DNA of 64,000 nt from Actinokineospora alba (GCF_004362515.1 NZ_SNXU01000001.1:868001-932000); one strand, 5' to 3'; positions 7,908 to 16,359 are shown, numbered from the stretch's first letter. Translations and numbers: made by a program. Notes: generated from the letters alone by a model not told the origin.

Positions 7908-8549
7908 GTGAGCGAGCAGCCAGGAATCCCAGGTCCGCACGAGATGCGCGCGTCCAACGCCGACCGGGAGCGCTTCTCGAAGATCCTGCACGACGCCATG
8001 TCCGAGGGCAGGCTCACCGTGGGGGAACTCGAGGAGCGTTTGGACCAGGTCTACGCCGCGAAGACCTACGGGGACCTGATCCCGGTGGTCCGCGACCTGC
8101 CCGGCCACCAGGTGGTCCCCCGACTCCAGCAGCCCCTCGCGACACCGGCGCCGAACCGCGTCGGTGGTCGCGGCACGTCGTCCAGCGCCATCGCGATCAT
8201 GTCGGGCTCCGACCGCAGGGGGCCGTGGGTGGTCCCGCCGACGTTCAACGCCATCGCGATCATGGGCGGGGTCGAAATCGACCTGACCCAGGCCACGTTC
8301 GAGGCGGCGGAGACGGTGATCCAGGCGTACGCCCTGATGGGCGGGGTCGAGATCCGGGTGCCGGAGGGCATCACGGTGGTGGTCGACGGCATCGGCTTCA
8401 TGGGCGGCTTCGCCAACTCGGTCCGCACCCAGGGCCCTCCCGGCTCGCCGGTCGTCCGCATCACCGGTTTCGCGATGTGGGGCGGGGTGGACGTGAAGCC
8501 GCCGCGGCGGCGCAAGGGCAGGCACGGGCACCAGGAGATCGAGGACTGA
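7908..8549 (+). CDS. DUF1707 / LiaF-like C-terminal domain protein
   Basis: A 213-residue protein. The N-terminal 60 residues are a DUF1707 (SHOCT-like) domain, recognisable by RASNADRERFSKILHDAM, EGRLTVGELEERL and YAAKTYGDL. The C-terminal part carries the repeated NAIAIMGGVEIDL / YALMGGVEIRVP / GFAMWGGVDV beta pattern of the cell-wall-stress DUF2154 domain. There is no membrane helix, so it probably acts at the inner membrane face or in the cytosol. The GTG at 7908 follows a TACGCT -10 box (7895-7900) by 7 bp, giving a leaderless transcript; the upstream extension of the frame is spurious. Confidence 0.5.
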   Translation: MSEQPGIPGPHEMRASNADRERFSKILHDAMSEGRLTVGELEERLDQVYAAKTYGDLIPVVRDLPGHQVVPRLQQPLATPAPNRVGGRGTSSSAIAIMSGSDRRGPWVVPPTFNAIAIMGGVEIDLTQATFEAAETVIQAYALMGGVEIRVPEGITVVVDGIGFMGGFANSVRTQGPPGSPVVRITGFAMWGGVDVKPPRRRKGRHGHQEIED

Positions 8550-8585
8550 GAAAGTCGTACGTTCGGAGCCACCGATGGTGGCCCA

Positions 8586-9029
8586 TCACGATGGCCCGTC
8601 CGCCACCAGGCGATCAATGCCCCCGCAGATCCTCCGCACGACCACCGTGGGCAGTGCTTGATCATTGACGGAAACGGTCCACGTCGAACTGTCGAACGCT
8701 TCCACGGCCACTAGACACTGCTCGTAGTCATCGGCCATAACCCGGTCTAGGGCGACGCCATCCCAGGTGTGAACCGCTACGACCAAGCACCAAATGGTCT
8801 GCCCCAGATCCGCCGCGAACGCGGTCAGAGCGGGCCAATCGAATGGGTAGCCACCGTCGCGGACCGAGCTCACGAACTGCTCGTACGGCTGTCCGCCCGG
8901 CGCCCTCCCCTCGCCTTCGTAATCCAGCATTGACCACTGCCACGTATTGGCCGGAATCGTGGCCAACACCTGGCACAACCGGATGATGCCGCCGGGATCC
9001 TCGTGCATCGAGAATTCGCGGGTGATCAT
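8586..9029 (-). CDS. Hypothetical acidic protein next to a decayed immunity gene
   Basis: A 147-residue acidic, Trp-rich soluble protein I do not recognise. No signal peptide, membrane segment or catalytic motif is seen. The start at 9029 is supported by an ATGA overlap with the stop codon of the decayed Imm53-like gene just upstream; the open frame upstream of this ATG is not protein-like. The context of small genes in an immunity cluster suggests it could itself be an orphan immunity protein against a polymorphic toxin, but that is inference only. Confidence 0.5.
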   Translation of the reverse strand: MITREFSMHEDPGGIIRLCQVLATIPANTWQWSMLDYEGEGRAPGGQPYEQFVSSVRDGGYPFDWPALTAFAADLGQTIWCLVVAVHTWDGVALDRVMADDYEQCLVAVEAFDSSTWTVSVNDQALPTVVVRRICGGIDRLVADGPS

Positions 9030-9186
9030 TCGCGCTCGATGAATTCGCGGAACCCGACAAGCGCACGTCTTCGAGCGACAGTGGATTGTCGAGTGTGCCA
9101 ATCTTGACACCGAACTCGTGTTCCCATTCCTCATCGCATTGAGCTTCGTACCAGTGCCCCAGGAAGCGCAACGCGCTCTCAGGCAT
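9026..9186 (-). pseudogene. Imm53-family immunity gene with internal deletion
   Basis: The first 35 codons match the start of Imm53 immunity proteins, especially YEAQCDEEWEHEFGVKIGTLDNP. After DNP the frame loses similarity. In another frame just downstream the sequence reads ALVGFREFIERE and then a TGA (9026-9028), which resembles the family's C-terminal helix. About 40 central codons are therefore missing with a frame change, and the gene is most likely inactive. The start overlaps the HIT-like gene end by 8 bp and the TGA overlaps the next ATG, so the operon spacing of the former intact gene is preserved. Confidence 0.5.
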
Positions 9187-9760
9187 GTGCCGTGCCTCCG
9201 CCCTCGGCGAGTGAAGCGGCGATGCGGTGGAGGTTGTCGCGCCACTGGGTGGTGGGGATCGGCGGTAGGACGTCGTCCCACATCGTCAGGAAAGAGCCGC
9301 GGAACTGGAGCATGCCCTCGGGGCGGCCGAAGAACCACAGGTGCAGGTGCTCCGCGCCGTCGCCCCACTTGTTCTGGTGGACGCGGGCGATGCCGCCCAG
9401 CGACAAGTAGGCGCGCTCGACCCGCTGGATCATCGGGCCGTACGACGTGGCCAGTGCGGGCGGCAGGTCGGCCAGGTCGTAGTGCTCGCGCGGGAACAGG
9501 AACAGCACCGCGGGCAAGCCGCTCGGCTCGGGGGTGGAGCCGACTCGCCAGTGGTCGTCGCTCCAGAGGAAGTCCTCGTCCGGCTTGTCGCAGGCCTCAC
9601 AGTCGACGCCGCCCGCACCGTCGCGCGGGGGTTCCGGGAGCACGGGGGTCTCGAACGGCTTGACCCGCAGGTCGCCGGTGAACGGGAAGGTCTCCCACTC
9701 GGCGAACGGGGGCAGGGTGCCGGTCTCGCCGAACGGCACGGCCGCCAGGTGCTCACTCAT
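9179..9760 (-). CDS. HIT-like hydrolase
   Basis: A 193-residue protein of the histidine-triad/GalT-like fold. The active-site strand EHLHLWFF (near residues 139-146) gives the HxHxx core, and VLFLFPREHYDL precedes it as in HIT hydrolases. A CEAC motif (residues 54-57) may bind structural zinc. HIT proteins hydrolyse or transfer nucleotidyl groups; the substrate here is unknown. It starts at ATG 9760 and is the first gene of a small operon that continues into the decayed immunity gene. Confidence 0.5.
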   Translation of the reverse strand: MSEHLAAVPFGETGTLPPFAEWETFPFTGDLRVKPFETPVLPEPPRDGAGGVDCEACDKPDEDFLWSDDHWRVGSTPEPSGLPAVLFLFPREHYDLADLPPALATSYGPMIQRVERAYLSLGGIARVHQNKWGDGAEHLHLWFFGRPEGMLQFRGSFLTMWDDVLPPIPTTQWRDNLHRIAASLAEGGGTAHA

Positions 9761-9856
9761 GCGGCCACATTAACGCCGGTCAAGATCACCCACCCCTGAT
9801 TTCGCCCGCCGCCGAACGCACCCGGACGGAGACGGCGGACGGGCCGGGACGCGGCC

Positions 9857-9869
9857 TAGACTCGCGGGT
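9857..9869 (+). promoter_or_regulatory. Leaderless promoter of deoC
   Basis: A TAGACT -10 hexamer (9857-9862) is followed by 7 bp and then the ATG at 9870, so transcription should begin at or next to the start codon. No convincing -35 hexamer is visible at the usual distance and there is no Shine-Dalgarno sequence. Confidence 0.5.
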
Positions 9870-10838
9870 ATGGCCGCATCCACGACGACGACGTCCGGGT
9901 CACCCCCCGAGTTCGCCGACGCCACCCGCGACGAGACCTCGTTGCGCAGGTTCCTGCACGGGCTTCCCGGGGTGGACCAGGTGGGCGTCGAGCAGCGCGC
10001 TGCCGGGTTGGCGACGCGCAGTATCAAGAAGGCCAGCAAGATGTGGGCCATCGACATGGCGATCTCCATGGTCGACCTGACCACCCTGGAAGGGGCGGAC
10101 ACGGCGGGCAAGGTGCGGACGCTGTGCGCGAAGGCGCGCAGGCCCGAGCCGGAGCGGCCGGAGGTGCCGCACGTCGCCGCGGTCTGTGTGTATCCGGACA
10201 TGGTGGAGACGGCCGTCGCCGAGGTCGAGGGCACTGGGGTCGGGGTCGCCAGCGTGGCCACCGCGTTCCCCTCCGGCCGGTCGAGCCTCCGAATCAAGAT
10301 CGCCGACACGGAATACGCCGTCGAGGCGGGTGCGACCGAGATCGACATGGTGATCGACCGGGGCGCGTTCCTGTCCGGCAGGTACGGGCAGGTCTTCGAC
10401 GAGATCCGCACGATCAAGCACGCCTGCGGGGACGCCCACCTCAAGGTCATCCTGGAGACCGGCGAACTGGCCACCTACGACAACGTGCGCCGCGCGTCCT
10501 GGCTGGCGCTGCTCGCGGGCGGCGACTTCATCAAGACCTCCACCGGCAAGGTCTCCCCCGCGGCCACGCTGCCGGTGACCCACGTGATGCTGCAGGCCGT
10601 GCACGACTGGCACGCCGTGACCGGCGAGCTGCGCGGGGTCAAGCCCGCGGGCGGCATCCGCACCACGAAGGACGCCATCCGCTACCTCGTGGCGGTCCAG
10701 GAAGTGGCCGGGCCGCAGTGGCTCGACCCGCACCTGTTCCGCTTCGGTGCCTCCAGCCTGCTCAACGACCTGCTGATGCAGCGCCGGACGCAGCTCGACG
10801 GCTTCTACAGCGGCCCCGACTATGTGACGGTGGACTGA
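9870..10838 (+). CDS. deoC: Deoxyribose-phosphate aldolase
   Basis: A 322-residue class I aldolase that splits 2-deoxyribose 5-phosphate into acetaldehyde and glyceraldehyde 3-phosphate. Catalytic residues are visible: Asp159 (EIDMVID), Lys192 (LKVILETGEL), the Schiff-base Lys222 (GGDFIKTSTGK) and Lys258 (GVKPAGG). The N-terminus is about 60 residues longer than the E. coli enzyme, as in other long actinobacterial DeoC proteins. The next gene starts 1 bp after the stop and encodes an aldehyde dehydrogenase, which could oxidise the acetaldehyde. With deoA in the same window this completes deoxynucleoside degradation. Confidence 0.5.
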   Translation: MAASTTTTSGSPPEFADATRDETSLRRFLHGLPGVDQVGVEQRAAGLATRSIKKASKMWAIDMAISMVDLTTLEGADTAGKVRTLCAKARRPEPERPEVPHVAAVCVYPDMVETAVAEVEGTGVGVASVATAFPSGRSSLRIKIADTEYAVEAGATEIDMVIDRGAFLSGRYGQVFDEIRTIKHACGDAHLKVILETGELATYDNVRRASWLALLAGGDFIKTSTGKVSPAATLPVTHVMLQAVHDWHAVTGELRGVKPAGGIRTTKDAIRYLVAVQEVAGPQWLDPHLFRFGASSLLNDLLMQRRTQLDGFYSGPDYVTVD

Positions 10839-10839
10839 G

Positions 10840-12270
10840 ATGACCTGGGACTACGCGCCCGCGCCGGAGTCGCGGGCGATCGCGAACCTCAAGCCGAGCT
10901 ACCGGATGTTCCTCGACGGCGAGTTCGTCGAGGGCTCCGGCGAGCCGCTCAAGACGATCAACCCGGCGACGGAGGAAGTCCTCGCCGAGGTGAGCACCGC
11001 CAGTGCGTCCGATGTGGACCGTGCGGTGAAAGCCGCGAAACGCGCGCAGGACAAGGTGTGGGGGCCGATGTCGGGCGCCGAGCGCGCCAAGTACATCTTC
11101 CGCATCGCGCGGATGATGGCCGAGCGCTCGCGTGAGCTGGCGGTGCTGGAAAGCCTCGACAACGGCAAGCCCATCAAGGAATCCCGCGACGTCGATGTGC
11201 CCACGGCCGCCGCGCACTTCTTCTACCACGCCGGTTGGGCCGACAAGCTGGACTACGCGGGCTACGGCCCGAACCCGCGCCCGCTGGGTGTCGCGGGCCA
11301 GGTCATCCCGTGGAACTTCCCGCTGCTGATGGCCGCGTGGAAGATCGCACCGGCGCTGGCCTGCGGAAACACCGTGGTGCTCAAGCCCGCGGAGACAACA
11401 CCGCTGACCGCGCTGGTGCTCGCCGAGATCATCCAGCAGGCCGAGCTGCCGCCGGGCGTGGTGAACATCCTGCCCGGCGCCGGAGACGTCGGCGCGGAGC
11501 TGGTGAACCACCCGGGTGTCAACAAGATCGCCTTCACCGGGTCCACCGAGGTCGGCAAGATCATCCAGAAGTCGCTGGCGGGCACCGGGAAGAAGGTCAC
11601 GCTCGAACTCGGCGGCAAGGCGGCCAACATCGTCTTCGACGACGCGCCGCTCGACCAGGCCGTCGAGGGGATCGTCAACGGGATCTTCTTCAACCAGGGC
11701 CATGTCTGCTGCGCGGGCTCCCGGCTGCTGGTGCAGGAGTCGATCGCCGAGGAACTGCTGGAGAAGCTGCACAAGCGCGTCTCCACGCTGCGCATCGGCG
11801 ACCCGCTGGACAAGAACACCGACGTCGGCGCGATCAACTCGCGCGACCAGCTCACCAAGATCCAGGACCTGGTGGCGACCGGCGAGGCCGAGGGCGCGGT
11901 GCGCTGGACGTCGGCGTGTCCGTTGCCGGACAAGGGTTTCTTCTTCGCCCCCACTGTGTTCGCCGGGGTCAGCCAGGCCATGCGGATCGCCCGTGAGGAG
12001 ATCTTCGGGCCGGTCCTGTCGGTCCTGACCTTCCGCACGCCGGACGAGGCCATCGCCAAGGCGAACAACACGCCCTACGGGCTGTCGGCCGGAATCTGGA
12101 CCGAGAAGGGCTCCCGAATCCTGTGGGCGGCGAACCAGCTGCGCGCGGGTGTGGTGTGGGCCAACACGTTCAACCGCTTCGACCCGACCGCGCCGTTCGG
12201 CGGGTACCAGGAGTCGGGCTTCGGCCGCGAGGGCGGCCGCACGGGTCTGGAGGCGTACTTCGATGTCTGA
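10840..12270 (+). CDS. Aldehyde dehydrogenase (catalytic partner)
   Basis: A 476-residue NAD(P)-dependent aldehyde dehydrogenase with all key residues: Asn159 (IPWNF), Lys182 (LKPAE), the FTGSTEVG nucleotide loop (232-239), Glu256 (LELGGK) and the nucleophile Cys290 (NQGHVCCAGSR). EEIFGPVL and the terminal GFGREGG are also present. It is coupled to deoC upstream and overlaps the next, half-length ALDH-like gene by 8 bp. A role in oxidising the acetaldehyde made by DeoC is likely from position. Together with its neighbour it resembles the two-part architecture of ALDH16. Confidence 0.5.
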   Translation: MTWDYAPAPESRAIANLKPSYRMFLDGEFVEGSGEPLKTINPATEEVLAEVSTASASDVDRAVKAAKRAQDKVWGPMSGAERAKYIFRIARMMAERSRELAVLESLDNGKPIKESRDVDVPTAAAHFFYHAGWADKLDYAGYGPNPRPLGVAGQVIPWNFPLLMAAWKIAPALACGNTVVLKPAETTPLTALVLAEIIQQAELPPGVVNILPGAGDVGAELVNHPGVNKIAFTGSTEVGKIIQKSLAGTGKKVTLELGGKAANIVFDDAPLDQAVEGIVNGIFFNQGHVCCAGSRLLVQESIAEELLEKLHKRVSTLRIGDPLDKNTDVGAINSRDQLTKIQDLVATGEAEGAVRWTSACPLPDKGFFFAPTVFAGVSQAMRIAREEIFGPVLSVLTFRTPDEAIAKANNTPYGLSAGIWTEKGSRILWAANQLRAGVVWANTFNRFDPTAPFGGYQESGFGREGGRTGLEAYFDV

Positions 12271-13123
12271 GCGACTCAGCGTTGCCAAGACGTACAAGCT
12301 GTACCTGGGCGGCGCTTTCCCGCGCTCGGAGTCGGGCCGCACGTACCCGGTGACGGACTCGCGCGGCAAGTTCCTGGCGAACGCGGCGCAGGCGTCCCGA
12401 AAGGACGTTCGCGAAGCGGTTGTGGCCGCCCGCAAGGCTTTCGGCAAGTGGTCCGGCGCGACCGCCTACAACCGGGGCCAGGTGCTGTACCGGGTGGCGG
12501 AGCTGCTGGAGGGGCGCCGCGAGCAGTTCATCGCCGAGGTGTCTTCAAGCGAGGGCATTCAAGCGAAGAAGGCGCAGTCCATTGTGGACGCGGCCATCGA
12601 CCGCTGGGTCTGGTACGCGGGATGGACCGACAAGATCGCCACGGTCCTGGGCGCGTCGAACCCGGTCGCCGGGCCGTACTTCTCGTTCTCGGTGCCGGAG
12701 CCGACCGGGGTGGTCGGGGTGCTGGCGCCGCAGAAGTCGTCGCTGCTGGGGCTGATCAGCGTGATCGCCCCGGTGATCGCGACCGGGTGCACGGCGGTCG
12801 TGGTGACGAGCCAGGACCGGCCACTGCCCGCGATCACCCTCTCGGAGGTCCTGGCGACCTCGGACGTGCCGGGCGGCGTGGTGAACCTGCTGACCGGCCA
12901 CACCGCCGAGTTGGCTCCCTGGCTGGCCTCGCACGCCGACGTCAATGCCCTGGACCTGACCGGAGCGCCGGACGAACTGCGTGCGGACCTTGAGGCGTCG
13001 GCCTCGGGGACGGTCAAGCGGGTGCTGCGAGCAGCTGAGGAGGACTGGGCGAAGCAGCCCGACATCCGCAGGCTGCGCGCGGTCCTGGAGACCAAGACCG
13101 TGTGGCACCCGATGGGTGTCTAG
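12263..13123 (+). CDS. Half-length aldehyde dehydrogenase-like pseudo-enzyme
   Basis: A 286-residue protein with the ALDH N-terminal fold: YLGGAFPRSESGRTYPV and DVREAVVAARKAFGKWSG correspond to the early ALDH core. The catalytic Cys domain is absent, the PWNFP motif is replaced by APQKSS, and no ELGGK is found. It ends with a distinct tail (LETKTVWHPMG). It is therefore non-catalytic and probably structural. The start ATG lies inside the end of the catalytic gene (8-bp overlap). In ALDH16 enzymes a similar inactive ALDH domain is fused C-terminally; here it is a separate polypeptide. It overlaps the convergent fic stop by 4 bp. Confidence 0.5.
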   Translation: MSERLSVAKTYKLYLGGAFPRSESGRTYPVTDSRGKFLANAAQASRKDVREAVVAARKAFGKWSGATAYNRGQVLYRVAELLEGRREQFIAEVSSSEGIQAKKAQSIVDAAIDRWVWYAGWTDKIATVLGASNPVAGPYFSFSVPEPTGVVGVLAPQKSSLLGLISVIAPVIATGCTAVVVTSQDRPLPAITLSEVLATSDVPGGVVNLLTGHTAELAPWLASHADVNALDLTGAPDELRADLEASASGTVKRVLRAAEEDWAKQPDIRRLRAVLETKTVWHPMGV

Positions 13124-13701
13124 TACCAGCGCAGGACGGTGTCGAACAGGTCGGTGAGTGGGCGCAGGTCGCCCACCATGCCCGCTTTGCAGCCCTCGAT
13201 GTAGCGCTCGCCCGTGACCCGCGAGATGTCCATGTCCCAGCCGACGTGGGCGGCCAGGTGGCGGAAGAACGCCCGCTGGGTGCGGCCGTTGCCCTCGCGG
13301 AACGGGTGGATGACGTTGACCTCGACGAAGTAGAAGGTGAACCGGTCGAGGAAGTCGGCGCGGTCGAGGTCGGCGAGCAGCTTCTCCTTGCGGAGCGCGG
13401 CGAGCAGGCTGGTCAGGGACTGCTCGATGTAGCGCCAGTGGGCGAACGGCGACACGTCGCGGGCGATGTCGACGTGCCTTGGGGTGCCTGCCCACGCGTA
13501 GATGTCGCCGAAGAGGTGGCGGTGGTAGTCGCACAGGTGGGCGAAGTCGAAGCTGCCGGGCGGGGGCCGTCTGCGCAAGCTCTGGTCGCGCAGGAAGGCG
13601 AGGTCGCGTTCGACCTCGATCAGGGTGGGGCGGTCCGCGATGCCGAGCAGGTTGAGCAGGACACCGGTCGCTGGATCGGTGTACGGGTCGTCTTGGGTCA
13701 C
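13120..13701 (-). CDS. Fic family toxin
   Basis: A 193-residue Fic-domain protein. The active-site motif HPFREGNGRTQR starts at His132 and matches the consensus HxFx(D/E)GNGRxxR exactly, so AMP or NMP transfer to a target protein should be possible. FDFAHLCDYHRHLFGDIYAWAG is the typical preceding helix-loop (flap) region. No inhibitory (S/T)xxxE(G/N) helix is obvious, which fits control by a separate antitoxin. The GTG start overlaps the stop of the Panacea gene by 4 bp (GTGA). Confidence 0.5.
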   Translation of the reverse strand: MTQDDPYTDPATGVLLNLLGIADRPTLIEVERDLAFLRDQSLRRRPPPGSFDFAHLCDYHRHLFGDIYAWAGTPRHVDIARDVSPFAHWRYIEQSLTSLLAALRKEKLLADLDRADFLDRFTFYFVEVNVIHPFREGNGRTQRAFFRHLAAHVGWDMDISRVTGERYIEGCKAGMVGDLRPLTDLFDTVLRWY

Positions 13702-14288
13702 TGCTTGGTGAACTGCCGAATCCGCCTGCGTACGGCCTCGTCGGTGGTCAGTTCGCCCCGGTCGACCGCGCGGGCGTCGGCGATGGCGTCGGCGGAGACC
13801 GTCAGGCCCTCCAGGCGGGCGTTGGCCACGGCCTGGGTGATCGCTGTCTCCGAGTCGCAGATCAGTCTGCCGAAGTACTCCGCCATCACCTTCCGCGACA
13901 GCGGCTCGGTGCTGGGCTCGTCGTCGGCAAGACCGTGCCTGGCGGCGCGCCAGGGTTCCTCGTCGTGGGTCATGGCGCTGAGCTGGTGGCGGTCGAACCC
14001 GGCGTAGCGCTCGACCACCCAGCGCACGGTCGCCCGGTCGCTGTCGCCGAGCCGCTTCGGGTCGCCCTCGTCCCACGCGGCGACCGCACGCTTGCCCTCG
14101 TGGTGTCGGTACACCTCGGGGACCACCGGACCGGCCCGCCAGGCCTCGATCCGATCGGGGAACACCGGCTCGCCGGTCATCGCGAGATGCCAGCCCTGCA
14201 CGTAGTAGAGAAGCTTCTGCAGGCGCATCGGGGAGTCCGGACCGGTCTCCGCCAGGATCGCGGCTGCGACGTCGTGCACGTCGGCCAC
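13698..14288 (-). CDS. Panacea (DUF4065/SocA-type) antitoxin
   Basis: A 196-residue protein with the Panacea/SocA-like domain: DVAAAILAETG, MRLQKLLYYVQGWHLAMTGEPVF and EAWRAGPVVPEVYRHH cover the conserved N-terminal part. The C-terminal region (about 130-196) is variable. Panacea proteins are antitoxins paired with many unrelated toxins; here the partner is Fic. The GTG at 14288 is chosen because a GGAGG Shine-Dalgarno (14294-14298) lies 5 bp upstream, while the longer ATG start at 14390 adds a region without homology. It is the first gene of the toxin-antitoxin operon. Confidence 0.5.
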   Translation of the reverse strand: MADVHDVAAAILAETGPDSPMRLQKLLYYVQGWHLAMTGEPVFPDRIEAWRAGPVVPEVYRHHEGKRAVAAWDEGDPKRLGDSDRATVRWVVERYAGFDRHQLSAMTHDEEPWRAARHGLADDEPSTEPLSRKVMAEYFGRLICDSETAITQAVANARLEGLTVSADAIADARAVDRGELTTDEAVRRRIRQFTKQ

Positions 14289-14487
14289 ACTGGCCTCCAG
14301 TCCGTTCGGCGTTGCTTCCTTGTCAAAGAATACCGGTTCTACCAGCGAATGTCCCCCGTTCAGGGTGCGCTGTGGACAACTTGCGCGCAATCACACATGC
14401 CAGTCGGCACCTTGTCATAACCTGATTCGGGATCGAGGGAGCGAACTGGGCGGGACGTGCGTCCCACTGTCGATACAAGGGGGCGAC

Positions 14488-14826
14488 ATGACCGAGTCGG
14501 ACGTCGGGGGCTACCGCGGCGAAGAGGACGCGTTCGCGAGTTACACGGCGGGGGTGAACCCGCTCGCCGAGCAGCTCAGGAGCGTCGCGGGCAATCTGGC
14601 GCCGCAGGGGGAGTTCGGCGACGACGCGTTCTCCATCATCGGCGGCGAGGTGGGCCTCAGCCAGGCCATCCGCGACGCCACGCAACGGCAGCTCAGGCGC
14701 GTGAACGGGCTGGCCGACAGCATGGGCGGCACGGCCGAGGCCGTCCGCAACACGTGGACCAACCTGCAGGGCACCGAGGACGACGCGGCCGCCAGGCTGC
14801 GCCGCGCGGCGGGTGACATCGCATGA
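14488..14826 (+). CDS. WXG100-like secretion substrate
   Basis: A 112-residue helical protein of the ESX/WXG100-like type. The central ESX-style hairpin is approximated by YTAGVNPLAEQLRSVAGNL and by QLRRVNGLADSMGGTAEAV with NTW. There is no signal peptide, as expected for a type VII substrate. It starts a five-gene run, and its stop overlaps the NlpC/P60 gene by 4 bp (ATGA), so the two are probably made as partners. No EccC or other secretion gene is in the window. Confidence 0.5.
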   Translation: MTESDVGGYRGEEDAFASYTAGVNPLAEQLRSVAGNLAPQGEFGDDAFSIIGGEVGLSQAIRDATQRQLRRVNGLADSMGGTAEAVRNTWTNLQGTEDDAAARLRRAAGDIA

Positions 14827-15923
14827 CCGCCCCCGTGCGCGACCTGCTGGAGCCGATGATCCAGCCCGCCGCGACCGCCCAGCGCCACCTGGCCACCAAC
14901 GACGCCGCGATCGACCAGATCGGCGGCGCCCACGCGACCCTGAGCGGATCCCTCGACACCGTCGGCTACGACGCCTCCCGCCAGGCCACGACGCTGCGCG
15001 AGGGCTGGACCGGCCAGGCCAGCCTGCGCCACGAGTCCGACGCCGCCACGCAGGCCAACACCGGCGCCGAGCTGAGCTCCTACAGCGCCGAGGTGCAGAC
15101 CGCGGTCCGCGAGGCCAGCGACATCCTCAAGGTCGGCCAGAAGCTCAACCAGGACCAGATCGACGACTTCAACCGCAAGGCCGCCGAGCTGCTGCAGGCC
15201 GCCGCGGCGCTGCGCCAGGCAGGCGACCCGGCGGGCGCGCAGCAGAAGCTCACCGAGCTGGCCCGGTACGCCGCCCAGCTGACCGGTGACACCTCGACGA
15301 ATCTCGACGCCGTGATGACCCAGCTGACCGGCGTCGTCACCAAGCTGACCGGCGGCGCGGGCAGCACCAGCGCCGCGAGCGCGGAGACCCCGACCGCCTA
15401 CAACGACCGCCAAGGCGGCGGTGGGGGCGGAGGCGGCGGCGGTGGAGGAGACGGCGGCGGAGGCGGTGGTGGCGGTGTCGCGACCAAGCGCAGGCTGCCG
15501 ATGGCCATCCCGCCGCAGCCGGGCACGGGCGTGCAGGTCAACCTGCCCGACGGCAGCTCGGTCATGGCCCCCAACGAGACCGCCGCGAAGGCCGTGCGGG
15601 CCGCGCTGAGCCAGCTCGGCGTCCCGTACGTCTGGGGCGGCACCTCCCCGGGCTCGGGCCTCGACTGCAGCGGCCTGACCCAGTACGCCTATGGCGAGGG
15701 CGGCCTGGAGATCCCCCGGACCTCGCGTGAACAGGACATCGGCGCCGAGGTCCCGTCGGCCGACCAGCTGCTCCCGGGCGACTTGGTCTGCTGGGAAGGC
15801 CACGTCGCGATGTACATCGGCAACGGGCAGATCTGCGAGGCGGGCGACCCGGTCCAGGTCGGGCCGCTGCGCACGACCAACTCCGGGATGCCGTTCGTCG
15901 GGTTCTACAGGCCTACGGGCTGA
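14823..15923 (+). CDS. NlpC/P60 peptidoglycan hydrolase with WXG100-like N-terminus
   Basis: A 366-residue protein. Residues 1-175 are helical and carry a GWTG turn at 61-64, resembling a WXG100 domain. A Gly-rich linker (about 198-218, 20 Gly and one Asp) follows, then an NlpC/P60 domain (about 252-366) with catalytic Cys282 (GLDCSGL) and His327 (WEGHVAMY). It should cleave the peptide stem of peptidoglycan outside the cell. There is no Sec signal, so export through a type VII system is inferred from the N-terminal domain and the coupled WXG100-like partner. Confidence 0.5.
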   Translation: MTAPVRDLLEPMIQPAATAQRHLATNDAAIDQIGGAHATLSGSLDTVGYDASRQATTLREGWTGQASLRHESDAATQANTGAELSSYSAEVQTAVREASDILKVGQKLNQDQIDDFNRKAAELLQAAAALRQAGDPAGAQQKLTELARYAAQLTGDTSTNLDAVMTQLTGVVTKLTGGAGSTSAASAETPTAYNDRQGGGGGGGGGGGGDGGGGGGGGVATKRRLPMAIPPQPGTGVQVNLPDGSSVMAPNETAAKAVRAALSQLGVPYVWGGTSPGSGLDCSGLTQYAYGEGGLEIPRTSREQDIGAEVPSADQLLPGDLVCWEGHVAMYIGNGQICEAGDPVQVGPLRTTNSGMPFVGFYRPTG

Positions 15924-15963
15924 TATTCGGGTTAAAACAGACTGACGCTCTAGGATTGGAAGA

Positions 15964-16359
15964 GTGGAGATCGACATCGATCATGAACTCGACACGGTGG
16001 TCCGCCGCGTCGAGCAGACCGAGCAGCGCGCGCAGCGGATCGGCCCGGTCACCGGGCAGGCCGCCAGCGGCGACGGCGCGATCACCGTGGAGGTCCGGCC
16101 GGGCGGCCTGCTGTCCGAGGTCAAGCTGACGCCCGCGGCACTGTCGAGCGGGTCGGACGCCCTGGCCGCGCAGATCATGGCCCTGGCCGAGCGGGCGACC
16201 CGGCGCGCGGGCGCGAACATGCACGCCGCGCTCGCCCCGGTGCTGGGCCCCGAGGGTGAGAAACACCTGACGTCCCTGGGCTACGAGCCCGACGACGAGG
16301 ACGACGACGAGGCCTTCGACACCCCGCTCGGGCACCAGCAGCGGCGGCGGGTCCGATGA
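15964..16359 (+). CDS. YbaB/EbfC-family protein 1
   Basis: A 131-residue protein with a YbaB-like fold: an N-terminal helix (LDTVVRRVEQTEQRAQRIG), the strands GDGAITVEVRPGGLLSEVKLT and a long C-terminal helix, ending in an acidic stretch and basic tail. YbaB proteins bind DNA in some bacteria, but this ESX-linked subgroup is uncharacterised. A TAGGAT -10 box (15951-15956) precedes the GTG by 7 bp, so this gene has its own leaderless promoter inside the cluster. Its stop overlaps the next start (ATGA). Confidence 0.5.
   Translation: MEIDIDHELDTVVRRVEQTEQRAQRIGPVTGQAASGDGAITVEVRPGGLLSEVKLTPAALSSGSDALAAQIMALAERATRRAGANMHAALAPVLGPEGEKHLTSLGYEPDDEDDDEAFDTPLGHQQRRRVR

Noticed and set aside
10762..12447. 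561-codon minus-strand open frame across the aldehyde dehydrogenase
   Set aside because: Typical long antisense frame of a high-GC gene; no motif, Arg/Leu/Asp/Gly-rich, while the plus strand has all ALDH catalytic residues.
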